DNA of 9,743 nucleotides, taken from positions 1-9,743 of the forward strand of contig CAZLGO010000067.1 of assembly GCA_964559295.1 (NCBI GenBank). Direction: 5' to 3'. Numbering within the stretch: the stretch's first letter is position 1; each line of letters opens with the position of its first letter. Source of the stretch: CAZLGO01 sp964559295 (GTDB lineage: Archaea > Methanobacteriota > Methanobacteria > Methanobacteriales > Methanobacteriaceae). Below are positions 1 through 6,664 of this stretch, one piece after another. Below the pieces are notes generated by a model. It worked only from the letters and a program-made list of their open reading frames with translations, was not told where the DNA came from and ran no database searches. The position numbers were made by a program, and so were the translations under genes.

Positions 1-3000
1 CCGCCGCTATCCCTTTGTGTCTCGGTGGCCCATACTACAACACCAAGCTGGGATGGTGTCGTTTCATAACTTTTTAGCGCTTCTTCAGCCATTTTTTTGC
101 CATTGAGGTAGGCGTCCCAGTAGGGGATTTTCTGGGGGTCGAGGCCATAGAGATTACCACCTGTTGGTAGTGCATCTGGTGTTCTTATTGGATCGTTGCC
201 AAGGCTTGGTGGGATGTATCCACAGTCTAATGCTTTAAGTAGCATTTCACGTTCTCTGCTTGGACTTATCATTATATTATGGACGTATTCATAGATTTTC
301 TGGAGACTCTGGATTTCTGTATCGGTGAGATTCCTGCCAGCATTGCTTTGTAGATCGTTTATTGCCTCGTTGAGTCCCGTTCCATCATAGAATTTTCCTA
401 TGATCTCAGTGAGAGTTGCTGGAAGAGCTTCAATTACCCTCGCTGGTGCGGTGAACTGATTTTGTCCTATCGCTATACAGTTTATCTTTTCCGCCATAGT
501 GGTGGCGAGAGCAGTGACTTGTTCCTTGGTCCAGTCTTTTCCAAATACATGTAAACCAAGTGGTGTGGCTGTACTTTCAAGTTCTATGATGTAATCATGG
601 ATTTCATCGGCGATTTGATCTTCTGAGGCGTTCAAGTCTATGAACACGTCAAGATTGAGTTTCCTGGCAGATTCTTTTATCATTTCAACCAATTGTGATT
701 TCTGTGTTTCTTCTGTACTTGTCATGTATCGTTCTGTTAATGTTTTAAGTGCTACAAGATCATCGTTTAATGTTGTAAGTGCGAATGGTTGGGTTAGGTG
801 GCTGATGCTAACTGCTAGTCCCCTTCTTTTGGCATGTAATACTTCGCCCACACCATCCATGGTGTAAATGTAGATTGACGGCATCGTCCCTATACAAATA
901 TCTGGATAATCTGCACCAGAGAGTGCCACGTCTTTTCCAGGTAGCCATTCATAGGTTCCATGTCTCCCAAGGTGTATGACAGCGTCGGCGTTAAATTCTG
1001 TCTGTAGATATGCATAGAATGCAAGATACTGATAGGGTGGTGGGACTACTGTACTATGGTATAGCATACCAGGATCAGTATACCCTCTCTGTGGTTGAGG
1101 TCCTAAGAAAATGTTCCCTAAGAACATGCCTGGAATTACAAAATATTTTGTGCCGTTCTTTTCAACGACCATGATATCTCCTGGTGGTTTACCCCATCCA
1201 GAAAGTCCAGGTATTCCTAATGCTAAGAAATTGTTTTCAATAGTTTGTAGTTCGGATAGATTGGGCTGGTTTTCTGGTATGGCTTGTAATGTTTCATATG
1301 CCCTTTCAACAAGGGTTTTAGCATTTGATATTTGTTCATTGGTCAATATCGATCCCATTCCGTCGATGGTCGATAGCATCTTCTTATGCCAGTTTTCAAT
1401 GACAATTTTTGCTGTGTCCATAAAGGATGTTGTTTTATTTTCTGTTGCAAGTATCTTTTCTGCTATGCATTCGATGTAACCAAAAGGGCCTTCTTCCATT
1501 TGTTTTCGTGTTATTTCTGGGAGTTCATTGTACCATTCCATGAATTTGTCTATGGGATATAGTATTGCATTTTCTGCTAATTTTTCGATTTCCCCTGGAG
1601 CCCAGGTTGCAACATTTATCCCCCTTGTCATGAGGAGATTAACGAGCTCATCAGCATTTTCTGGTATATCTGTCACATCATAGTTATTCTCTTTTAGAAA
1701 GTTAAGTATCGTGAGTATGGATTCTGGTCCGTTTAGTGAATCAGCGCCTGCAATATTCTGTTTACCTGGTGGATAATTATAGTAGATCAGTGCCACTTTC
1801 TTCTCCGAATCTGGTAAATATCGTAGTTTTATCCAGTTTTTCACTGCTTCGGCAAATTTGATTACTCTCTCCCCTATAGGTTTAGTTAAGCTCAGGGCAA
1901 GGCCTGTGTCGGGACAGATTATGTTATTTGTTGTGGCCAAGATGATGGGGGATATCTGTCCTTGGGTTTCTTTGAGGGCCATAGTATTCGCTGCAGACCA
2001 ATCACCGCCCTCTGAAATCTCCCAAGTGTCCTCATCCTGGGATGATGTTATAGGCTCGAATACTACTATGTTGTAAGTCTTAAGTAGTTCATCAACAGCT
2101 GCACGTGAAGTTTCTCCTCCAACAAGCCATGTGAAGTTTATTATTGCATCAACACGACTTTTTCCTATTTCCTTGTCGACGAAGTATTCGTTCGTGCCCT
2201 TTAAAATATTAACACCTTGTGTAGGGTTTCCCTGCGCAAACAGAACCATTACGTTGAGTCCTTGCTTTTCAAGTTCTGTTGCAAGCGTATCGTACAATCC
2301 TAGATCGCCTTTTTCCAAAGTAGTAGACATCCATGCTACGATACCAACTGCTGGTCTGTCAGGTTTAAGATAGAGTTCCTTGTATTCGCTGAAATTACTG
2401 TAAAGGTTACCATCTCTGTAAAGCCCATATAATGGTGCAAGTATTGGTTCTTTGTACTGGAATCCCATCTCTGGAAAAGCTGTTGCTAACATGTAAAGTA
2501 ACTGCTGTTTTCTGTTTTCTGTGCATGCTGTCTGGGTACTCCAATATTTGCGGACTTCAAGGAGAGAGTACAGTTTTGGATAAGTTTGTTGAAGACTCTT
2601 TATTACTTGCAGTGGAGTGCTCGAATAACTTATTGCTGTGTATATCTGTTGTATTTGCTGATCTGTTAGGGGTGTTCCGTTTCTATCTACAAACTGTGTG
2701 TCATTGATGTTTGTAAGGCGCACTATAGGGAAACAATAATAGGGAGAAGGCTCTGCTACGATAGTCTTTCCTTGGAGTTTACCAGCAGCACTTAAGTTTA
2801 GGATAGTATTAGATAATGCACCTGTTTGGAGGTTGTTAAGGTAGACAAGATGAGCCCAGTCAATGAGTTCTGGTATTTCGCTCAAGTTCTGGTTGGCTTG
2901 TGAAACACTTCTAATCTGGAATTTCACGTTAGGATATTCGTTCATCACCTTTTCGGCCGGTATTTGGTATTGAGCTGCACTTGTATCCCATGAGATTATT

Positions 3001-3917
3001 AGAAAATGGACTTCAGGAGGATCAACGACTTTGATTTGAGCTAATCCAGGTTCGTTTTCATCTCTAATCCCATTTTGATTTGTATCATCGAAGATCTCAC
3101 CGGTTATTTTGCCATCATAAAAGGATGCGCTAAATACAAGCGATCCTATGCTTGTTTTTGCTTGGCTGTTTGGATCCAAAGTTATAGAAATTTTTGACTG
3201 ACCTTGCGCCACATTTTGTCTGTAACTTTCAGGTAGACTACTTATATCAACCCATAGAACATGGGATTTTGATGAGATATCCTCAAAAACAAAACCACCG
3301 TTTGAATCTGTTAAAGTCCATTTTTGTCCATCACGTTGTTCGGCATCTAATTGTTTAACTTCTGTATATGTTTCTTCTACGGTCTCATCTCCTGATTCAA
3401 CATCTTCTTCTTGTGTTAGTTCATCTAATGTTCGATCTTCTATCTGATCCGCGTTATCATCGTTGTCTGTTTGCATAGTCCCTTCTGACTTAACATTTTC
3501 CGGTGCAGCTTCTGTGGCTGAATCAGTTGTTTCCATAATCTTATTGTTATTTTCATCTTCTGATGTTTCTGTTTCACTTTCTGACCCGATATCATGTGAT
3601 ATCTCGTCTGGTACTGATGTTGGTTCATCTTGTGTTGTTTCTTCTGCAGTTGATTCTGCACCTGGATTAGAAGCTGAGTTATCTGGTACCGCACCTGGAT
3701 CAGAACTTGACACATCTGCAGCTTCAGACGTTGATATATCCGCTGATCCTGAATCAAAACCCGAAGAATCAACTGTAGCTGATGCACCAATTGATCCTGT
3801 ACCTGAATCAGCCACAGCACCTCCCAAATCACCTCCTGTATTTTCTGCTGCCACTGCTCCACAAAGCACCAATGCGAAAACTAATGTGGTAATCAGTACC
3901 AACATTTGTTTTTTAAT
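1..3917 (-). CDS. cobN: Exported CobN/BchH-family chelatase homologue (C-terminus outside window)
   Basis: The frame is open from the start region to the left edge without a stop; over 1300 residues are visible. Numbered from the ATG at 3905: residues 1-20 are a signal peptide (LITTLVFALVLCGAVAA core, then ENTGGD); about 21-190 are an acidic Ser/Thr/Asp/Glu-rich linker; about 190-290 carry SdrD-B/CnaB-like segments (TDSNGGFVFEDI; DDTNQNGIRDENEPG at 273-287); from about 292 a CobN-like domain begins. Family hallmarks are HLGRHGTYEWLPGK at 978-991 (compare HLGTHGTLEWLPGK), HAKRRGLAV, and PTGGNLYGLDP near 1247; the last visible residues TQRDSGG match the conserved TxRTGGE region. CobN is the large subunit that inserts cobalt into the corrin ring with cytosolic ATPase partners. 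An exported version lacks those partners, so corrinoid, haem or metal binding or dechelation is possible; that is inference. Start: an ATT at 3917 fits the ribosome binding site better than ATG 3905. The gene symbol marks family membership only. Confidence 0.88.
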   Translation of the reverse strand, partial: MKKQMLVLITTLVFALVLCGAVAAENTGGDLGGAVADSGTGSIGASATVDSSGFDSGSADISTSEAADVSSSDPGAVPDNSASNPGAESTAEETTQDEPTSVPDEISHDIGSESETETSEDENNNKIMETTDSATEAAPENVKSEGTMQTDNDDNADQIEDRTLDELTQEEDVESGDETVEETYTEVKQLDAEQRDGQKWTLTDSNGGFVFEDISSKSHVLWVDISSLPESYRQNVAQGQSKISITLDPNSQAKTSIGSLVFSASFYDGKITGEIFDDTNQNGIRDENEPGLAQIKVVDPPEVHFLIISWDTSAAQYQIPAEKVMNEYPNVKFQIRSVSQANQNLSEIPELIDWAHLVYLNNLQTGALSNTILNLSAAGKLQGKTIVAEPSPYYCFPIVRLTNINDTQFVDRNGTPLTDQQIQQIYTAISYSSTPLQVIKSLQQTYPKLYSLLEVRKYWSTQTACTENRKQQLLYMLATAFPEMGFQYKEPILAPLYGLYRDGNLYSNFSEYKELYLKPDRPAVGIVAWMSTTLEKGDLGLYDTLATELEKQGLNVMVLFAQGNPTQGVNILKGTNEYFVDKEIGKSRVDAIINFTWLVGGETSRAAVDELLKTYNIVVFEPITSSQDEDTWEISEGGDWSAANTMALKETQGQISPIILATTNNIICPDTGLALSLTKPIGERVIKFAEAVKNWIKLRYLPDSEKKVALIYYNYPPGKQNIAGADSLNGPESILTILNFLKENNYDVTDIPENADELVNLLMTRGINVATWAPGEIEKLAENAILYPIDKFMEWYNELPEITRKQMEEGPFGYIECIAEKILATENKTTSFMDTAKIVIENWHKKMLSTIDGMGSILTNEQISNAKTLVERAYETLQAIPENQPNLSELQTIENNFLALGIPGLSGWGKPPGDIMVVEKNGTKYFVIPGMFLGNIFLGPQPQRGYTDPGMLYHSTVVPPPYQYLAFYAYLQTEFNADAVIHLGRHGTYEWLPGKDVALSGADYPDICIGTMPSIYIYTMDGVGEVLHAKRRGLAVSISHLTQPFALTTLNDDLVALKTLTERYMTSTEETQKSQLVEMIKESARKLNLDVFIDLNASEDQIADEIHDYIIELESTATPLGLHVFGKDWTKEQVTALATTMAEKINCIAIGQNQFTAPARVIEALPATLTEIIGKFYDGTGLNEAINDLQSNAGRNLTDTEIQSLQKIYEYVHNIMISPSREREMLLKALDCGYIPPSLGNDPIRTPDALPTGGNLYGLDPQKIPYWDAYLNGKKMAEEALKSYETTPSQLGVVVWATETQRDSG

Positions 3918-3921
3918 ATTC

Positions 3922-3929
3922 TCACCTCC
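3922..3929 (-). promoter_or_regulatory. Strong ribosome binding site of cobN that decides the start
   Basis: The minus strand reads GGAGGTGA, a near-perfect match to the archaeal 16S anti-Shine-Dalgarno. From the GGAGG core there are 7 bases to an in-frame ATT (3917-3915) but 19 bases to the first in-frame ATG (3905-3903). No ATG, GTG or TTG lies in frame between the upstream stop TAA (3977-3975) and ATG 3905. Starting at ATT adds four residues and gives an N-terminus of MKKQMLVLITT, which supplies the positive n-region expected in a signal peptide. Confidence 0.75.
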
Positions 3930-3962
3930 TTTTTTATTATTGAAGGTGAATTGATCTTCATG

Positions 3963-3976
3963 ATATATAACACTTT
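3963..3976 (-). promoter_or_regulatory. Archaeal TATA box and BRE for cobN
   Basis: The minus strand reads AAAGTG (BRE-like) followed by TTATATAT (TATA box, 3970-3963). Placing transcription start about 27 bases downstream of the box centre gives a start near 3939 and a leader of roughly 22 nt to the ATT codon or 34 nt to the ATG, with the ribosome binding site inside it. The position is consistent with a dedicated cobN promoter. Confidence 0.55.
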
Positions 3977-3988
3977 ATGATCAAATAT

Positions 3989-4024
3989 TATTACTTTTTA
4001 AAAAAATTTGGGGAAAAAGTAATA
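3989..4024. repeat. 11-bp perfect inverted repeat upstream of the cobN promoter
   Basis: TATTACTTTTT (3989-3999) and AAAAAGTAATA (4014-4024) are perfect reverse complements separated by 14 bases. The element begins about 13 bases upstream of the BRE of cobN, a position where an archaeal transcription factor could act. It could instead form a hairpin in the cupin transcript; a T-rich stretch lies in its loop on the minus strand. The outer TATTAC/GTAATA halves loosely resemble metal-sensor half sites such as those reported for NikR, but I cannot confirm spacing or consensus. Confidence 0.5.
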
Positions 4025-4042
4025 CTAAATTAAAAAGGAATA

Positions 4043-4145
4043 CTATAAAATGAGATAGAGGCTTTTTGTAATATATTTTTTGGCAGCTCTTTTTGGAAGT
4101 TGAAGGCAATGCTATAAAAGGAGAAAGGGGTTTTTCGTGATATTT
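4043..4145. repeat. Imperfect direct repeat, 69-base period
   Basis: The segment 4043-4076 matches 4112-4145 without gaps at 27 of 34 positions. Both copies begin with CTATAAAA and continue with a purine-rich run, a T run and GT.ATAT. On the minus strand each copy contains TTTTATAG, a weak TATA-like box, so the pair could be duplicated promoter or regulator sites, or simply a degenerate duplication in AT-rich DNA. Confidence 0.5.
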
Positions 4146-4198
4146 GGATTTTAAGTTAACCCATTTTGAAAAATGAAAATGCTTTTTGTTCTTAATTT

Positions 4199-4234
4199 AA
4201 AAATCGTAGTTTATTGAGGTTATATTCTTACGAT
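4199..4234 (-). terminator. Candidate terminator downstream of the cupin gene
   Basis: On the minus strand ATCGTA (4234-4229) and TACGAT (4208-4203) can pair across a loop of about 20 bases, followed directly by five T residues (4203-4199). It lies 12 bases past the cupin stop. The loop is long for an intrinsic terminator, but archaeal termination depends mainly on T runs, and further T-rich stretches follow. Confidence 0.35.
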
Positions 4235-4246
4235 GCCAAAAATCTA

Positions 4247-4621
4247 TCATTTTTCGCGTAATTCCTCATCTTCCTCTTGCCATGGAGGATAAACTATGCA
4301 TAAAAATTTAAGATCAGAATCTCCACTGTTTTCAATCCATTGTTTTGCATTCGGTGGAATATAGATAACTTGATCTGGCTGAACTTCCGCAGATTCATGA
4401 TCGATGTGCATCACGCCCTTTCCTTCCAGTATATAGTAAACCTCAACAGATGTTTTCATTTTGTGGGGTAAGGAAGATTCTCCTGGATTTAAAATGGCAT
4501 GAGCTATGCTGAATACCATTTCTAAATCCTGATCTTCACGATCTGGGTGTAGGAGTTCGCAAAGAATGGTTTCGTCAATTGCTTTAAAATAATCACAATT
4601 TTTTATGTCTTTTATGAGCAT
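4247..4621 (-). CDS. Small single-domain cupin (cupin_2 type) with altered metal site
   Basis: The 124-residue product is one beta-barrel cupin domain, a normal length for single-domain cupins. Motif 1 is recognisable as PGESSLPHKMKTSVEVYYILEGKG-like sequence around residues 46-69 and motif 2 as IPPNAKQWIEN at 88-98. Of the four usual ligands (HxH, E, H), His53 and Glu60 remain, while the second His is Met55 and the motif-2 His is Gln94; the motif-2 Gly is Asn91. Metal binding may be lost or changed. The tail is acidic (EEDEELREK). There is no signal peptide, so it is cytosolic. Many such cupins are sugar-isomerase, dioxygenase or sensor-like; the substrate cannot be deduced. The ribosome binding site is weak (GGTAAT just before ATG). 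It sits between the zinc-ribbon membrane gene and cobN with its own likely promoter. Confidence 0.85.
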   Translation of the reverse strand: MLIKDIKNCDYFKAIDETILCELLHPDREDQDLEMVFSIAHAILNPGESSLPHKMKTSVEVYYILEGKGVMHIDHESAEVQPDQVIYIPPNAKQWIENSGDSDLKFLCIVYPPWQEEDEELREK

Positions 4622-4656
4622 ATTACCATCTTAAGGATTTTTGATTCTTTTGTTTA

Positions 4657-4664
4657 CATATAAG
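4657..4664 (-). promoter_or_regulatory. TATA-like box for the cupin gene
   Basis: The minus strand reads CTTATATG, centred about 40 bases upstream of the cupin ATG. A start about 27 bases downstream would give a leader of roughly 12 nt, consistent with the weak ribosome binding site. The upstream BRE is not distinctive. Confidence 0.4.
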
Positions 4665-4725
4665 TTATGTTAAATATCTTGATTGATTAGGAAGCGTATA
4701 CAGATCACATTCTACTATCAAATTA

Positions 4726-4747
4726 TTTTTAAAAACTTGAAAGTTTT
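4726..4747 (-). terminator. Candidate terminator after the zinc-ribbon membrane gene
   Basis: On the minus strand AAAACTT (4747-4741) and AAGTTTT (4738-4732) form a short AT-only stem around a two-base centre, followed by a T-rich stretch. It is 27 bases past the reconstructed stop at 4774 and upstream of the cupin promoter, so it could separate the two transcription units. The stem is weak. Confidence 0.3.
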
Positions 4748-4773
4748 GCACAATGAAATTATTTTTATTCCTA

Positions 4774-5633
4774 TTAGTTCTTTTTGAAAGTATATCTATT
4801 TCGCCTTTTTTTACTGAATATCCCAACCAACCCCCCAATGGAACCAAATATCCCTCCAACTAAAAACGAAGCAAATAAAAATGCAAATAACTCTGTAACA
4901 CTAGAAATAACAATTTTTTCTGGTATTCTACCTAAACCTGACAATATTGTCAATGATATAACTGCACTGACGCCACTCGTAAAAAAACGTATTTAATCCC
5001 ATTCTTATAGCTTCCAGAAGCAATATAAGCCGCTGCATAACCACCGGTTAGAAGCAGTATAGGCGAACCTATGATAATCGAAGCTATCGTTGAAATTCCG
5101 GTTCCAGCTATAATTGCCTTCCAATTAACCTTATTTAAATCTTTTATGTTTATTCTACTTTTTTTGAGGTATACTCCAATTAATCCGCCAACAGACCCCA
5201 ATATCCCTCCTAGTGTGAATGCTAAAATCCAAACTAATAATAAAATCACCGCGCCCCAACCTGTTAAATATTCCATAAAGGCGCTTTTAAGCCCATGTAA
5301 GTCAAATAATATCCCGACAACCATAATTATAACTGTGCTGATGCCACCTGTAAAAAAACCTGATTTAATCCCTTCTTTATATCTATCGCTTGTTATATAA
5401 GCCGTTATCAATCCACCGAATACGAGTAAATAAGTGACCTCAGCGAATAACAGAAATAGAACTGTGACAATAACTCCAATTATAATCCCCCTTAAGCCTG
5501 CAATCCTTCCATTATCGAGAGATTCAACATATCTCAGACTTCCACCGCATTGACAGCTTTTAAAATCTTCTGGAGATTCCCCGCTCTGGAGTTCATAGTA
5601 TCCGTTGCATTTTTCACAGACCAGATAGCCCAC
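4774..5633 (-). pseudogene. Zinc-ribbon membrane protein with tandem four-helix repeats, frameshifted (DUF5518-like)
   Basis: From GTG 5633, with GGAGG six bases upstream, the uninterrupted frame gives 227 residues and stops at 4950. Residues 1-40 are a zinc ribbon (Cys6, Cys9, Cys27, Cys29; CxxC-x17-CxC). Hydrophobic segments follow near 47-66, 67-82, 92-112 and 126-156, then a basic stretch and the start of a second copy at about 172. The copies align well (DRYKEGIKSGFFTGGIS versus GSYKNGIKY-FFTSGVS; GGILGSVGGLIGVYLKK versus GGIFGSIGGLVGIFSKK), but the match passes into another frame at residue 216-218. Adding one base, or shifting -1 at 4986-4980, gives about 286 residues ending at 4774. 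I infer a multi-pass membrane protein with a cytosolic ribbon; the repeat looks like archaeal DUF5518. Function is unknown. It follows the helical gene by 26 bases. Mutation, sequencing error and recoding all remain possible. Confidence 0.75.
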
Positions 5634-5639
5634 TTAAAT

Positions 5640-5646
5640 CCTCCAT
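5640..5646 (-). promoter_or_regulatory. Ribosome binding site of the zinc-ribbon membrane gene
   Basis: The minus strand reads GGAGG within AATGGAGGATTTAA, six bases before GTG 5633. This fixes a GTG start right at the zinc ribbon (residues GYLVCEKC follow at once) and shows that the gene has its own translation signal behind the frameshifted gene upstream. Confidence 0.65.
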
Positions 5647-5659
5647 TTCAATTTAAATT

Positions 5660-5821
5660 TTATGTGTGATCATCTGTACTTTTTTCAAAGATTCCATCGA
5701 TATTTTCATAATATCTTAACTTACCACCGCACTGACAGTTCTCAAAATCATCTGGAGATTCTCCCTCTCGGAGTTTATAGTATTCTCTGCATTTTTCACA
5801 AACCAGATAACCGTTATTTGA
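5660..5821 (-). pseudogene. Orphan zinc-ribbon segment, out of frame with the gene upstream
   Basis: This frame encodes SNNGYLVCEKC, EYYKL, GESPDDFENCQCGGKLRY and a short acidic tail ending in DDHT and a TAA at 5660-5662. The cysteine spacing, CxxC-x17-CxC, equals that of the next gene's N-terminus. There is no ATG, GTG or TTG before the first cysteine, and the frame is closed by a TAA at 5840-5842, so it cannot be a normal free-standing gene. Reducing the A8 run at 5829-5822 to A7 would fuse it in frame to the upstream helical protein (…PDSKK then SNNGYLVC), giving about 332 residues from the 6659 start. It is therefore most likely that protein's real C-terminal domain, separated by a frameshift. 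Confidence 0.7.
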
Positions 5822-6659
5822 TTTTTTTTGAGTCTGGTTTTAAATCCTCATACGGTTTTGCCTTATATTTAGTGATGTCGGTCTTCAAAAGCTTGAAATA
5901 AGTTTTATAACCTTTTATTACATCTTTTTTACTTATTTTATCTCTATCGTGGTTAACAGCATTGCAAGCAGCCAATAATAGTATAAATGAGTTTTGGGTA
6001 ATTCTAAATTTGGAGAAACGTAAAAATCCAAATTTTTCATTTTCAATAATCGAATATATTTTTTTTAAATTCTTAAAAAACATTTTAGCATGTTTGTTTT
6101 CCCAATTTATCCTTTTTAGTTTAATGAAATATTCATCATCAACATCTGGAATATTATCAATTTCATCAAACTTGTCCAATGCGGATACAATGCGTTCGTC
6201 AAGCTTGCTCAAGAATAAGTTCTCCACATCTTCGCGCTTTAGTTTTCTTTCAATATTTATATAATATATGCAATTTAAGATGTTGTACATTGAATATAAT
6301 GATACTATGTCTATTAAATTTCCAAAAATCGGTACTCTCGGGGCTTTAGTTAAGTATTTATTACCTAAAACAACTATATTTGAATTTACAAGTTCTAAAT
6401 GATCAGGGGACGGGTTCTTAGAATAAATCCATTTTATTACTCTTTTTACATTAGTTAAACGTTCATAAAAACCTGAATCTCTTTCATTGATTTTATTCCC
6501 AAGTATAAACGCATGATATAATTTTTCATAAAAATCAGAATTTTTTAAGCTTATAATATCCTTAATAACTTCATCAAGACCTTTCACGTCTTCGTAACTC
6601 AATTTAATCACAAGATCATTAAAATCTTCGTTCATTACTTTTGAAATAATGGATTTCAT
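5814..6659 (-). CDS. Uncharacterised mostly helical protein, likely missing its C-terminal zinc ribbon
   Basis: I do not recognise the family. The 281-residue product is rich in Lys, Ile, Asn and Asp, with helical-looking segments throughout and no signal peptide. A moderately hydrophobic stretch (PIFGNLIDIVSLYSMYNILN, roughly residues 110-130) might touch a membrane, but the protein is probably cytosolic. The C-terminal part, with LLLAACNAVNHDRDKISKKDV and then GYKTYFKLLKTDITKY, looks like a compact helical module. Two starts are possible: ATG 6671 overlaps the upstream stop by 7 bases; ATG 6659 has GGTGA five bases upstream (6669-6665) and is preferred. Either way the gene is tightly coupled to the beta-helix gene before it. 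The stop at 5814-5816 follows an A8 run, and the zinc-ribbon segment downstream is in the +1 frame. The gene is visibly more AT-rich than cobN. Confidence 0.72.
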   Translation of the reverse strand: MKSIISKVMNEDFNDLVIKLSYEDVKGLDEVIKDIISLKNSDFYEKLYHAFILGNKINERDSGFYERLTNVKRVIKWIYSKNPSPDHLELVNSNIVVLGNKYLTKAPRVPIFGNLIDIVSLYSMYNILNCIYYINIERKLKREDVENLFLSKLDERIVSALDKFDEIDNIPDVDDEYFIKLKRINWENKHAKMFFKNLKKIYSIIENEKFGFLRFSKFRITQNSFILLLAACNAVNHDRDKISKKDVIKGYKTYFKLLKTDITKYKAKPYEDLKPDSKKIK

Positions 6660-6664
6660 TAACG

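Noticed and set aside
640..2707. Several plus-strand frames of 70-120 codons
   Set aside because: They are antisense to the CobN domain, which reads continuously on the minus strand with family signatures.
3463..3954. Plus-strand frame of 163 codons and minus-strand frame at 3440-3862
   Set aside because: Both lie over the low-complexity acidic linker of cobN and reflect its repeated GAT/TCA/GCA codons; the minus-strand one reads as Gln/Leu/Ile-rich nonsense.
4163..4190. A third copy of the 69-base-period repeat
   Set aside because: Only GCTTTTTGT matches the first copy; the rest aligns no better than expected in AT-rich DNA and the spacing is wrong.
3918..4246. Riboswitch (cobalamin type), tRNA or small gene in the longest intergenic stretch
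   Set aside because: I saw no conserved B12-box-like sequence, no tRNA arms and no frame with start and ribosome binding site; only the repeats, promoter and terminator candidate are listed.
4665..4859. Minus-strand frame of 64 codons
   Set aside because: It overlaps the reconstructed C-terminus of the membrane protein in another frame, has no ribosome binding site, and its start falls inside the GGLVG repeat.
5662..6264. Plus-strand frames at 5662-5901 and 5962-6264
   Set aside because: They are antisense to the zinc ribbon and the helical protein and are open mainly because of AT-rich composition.
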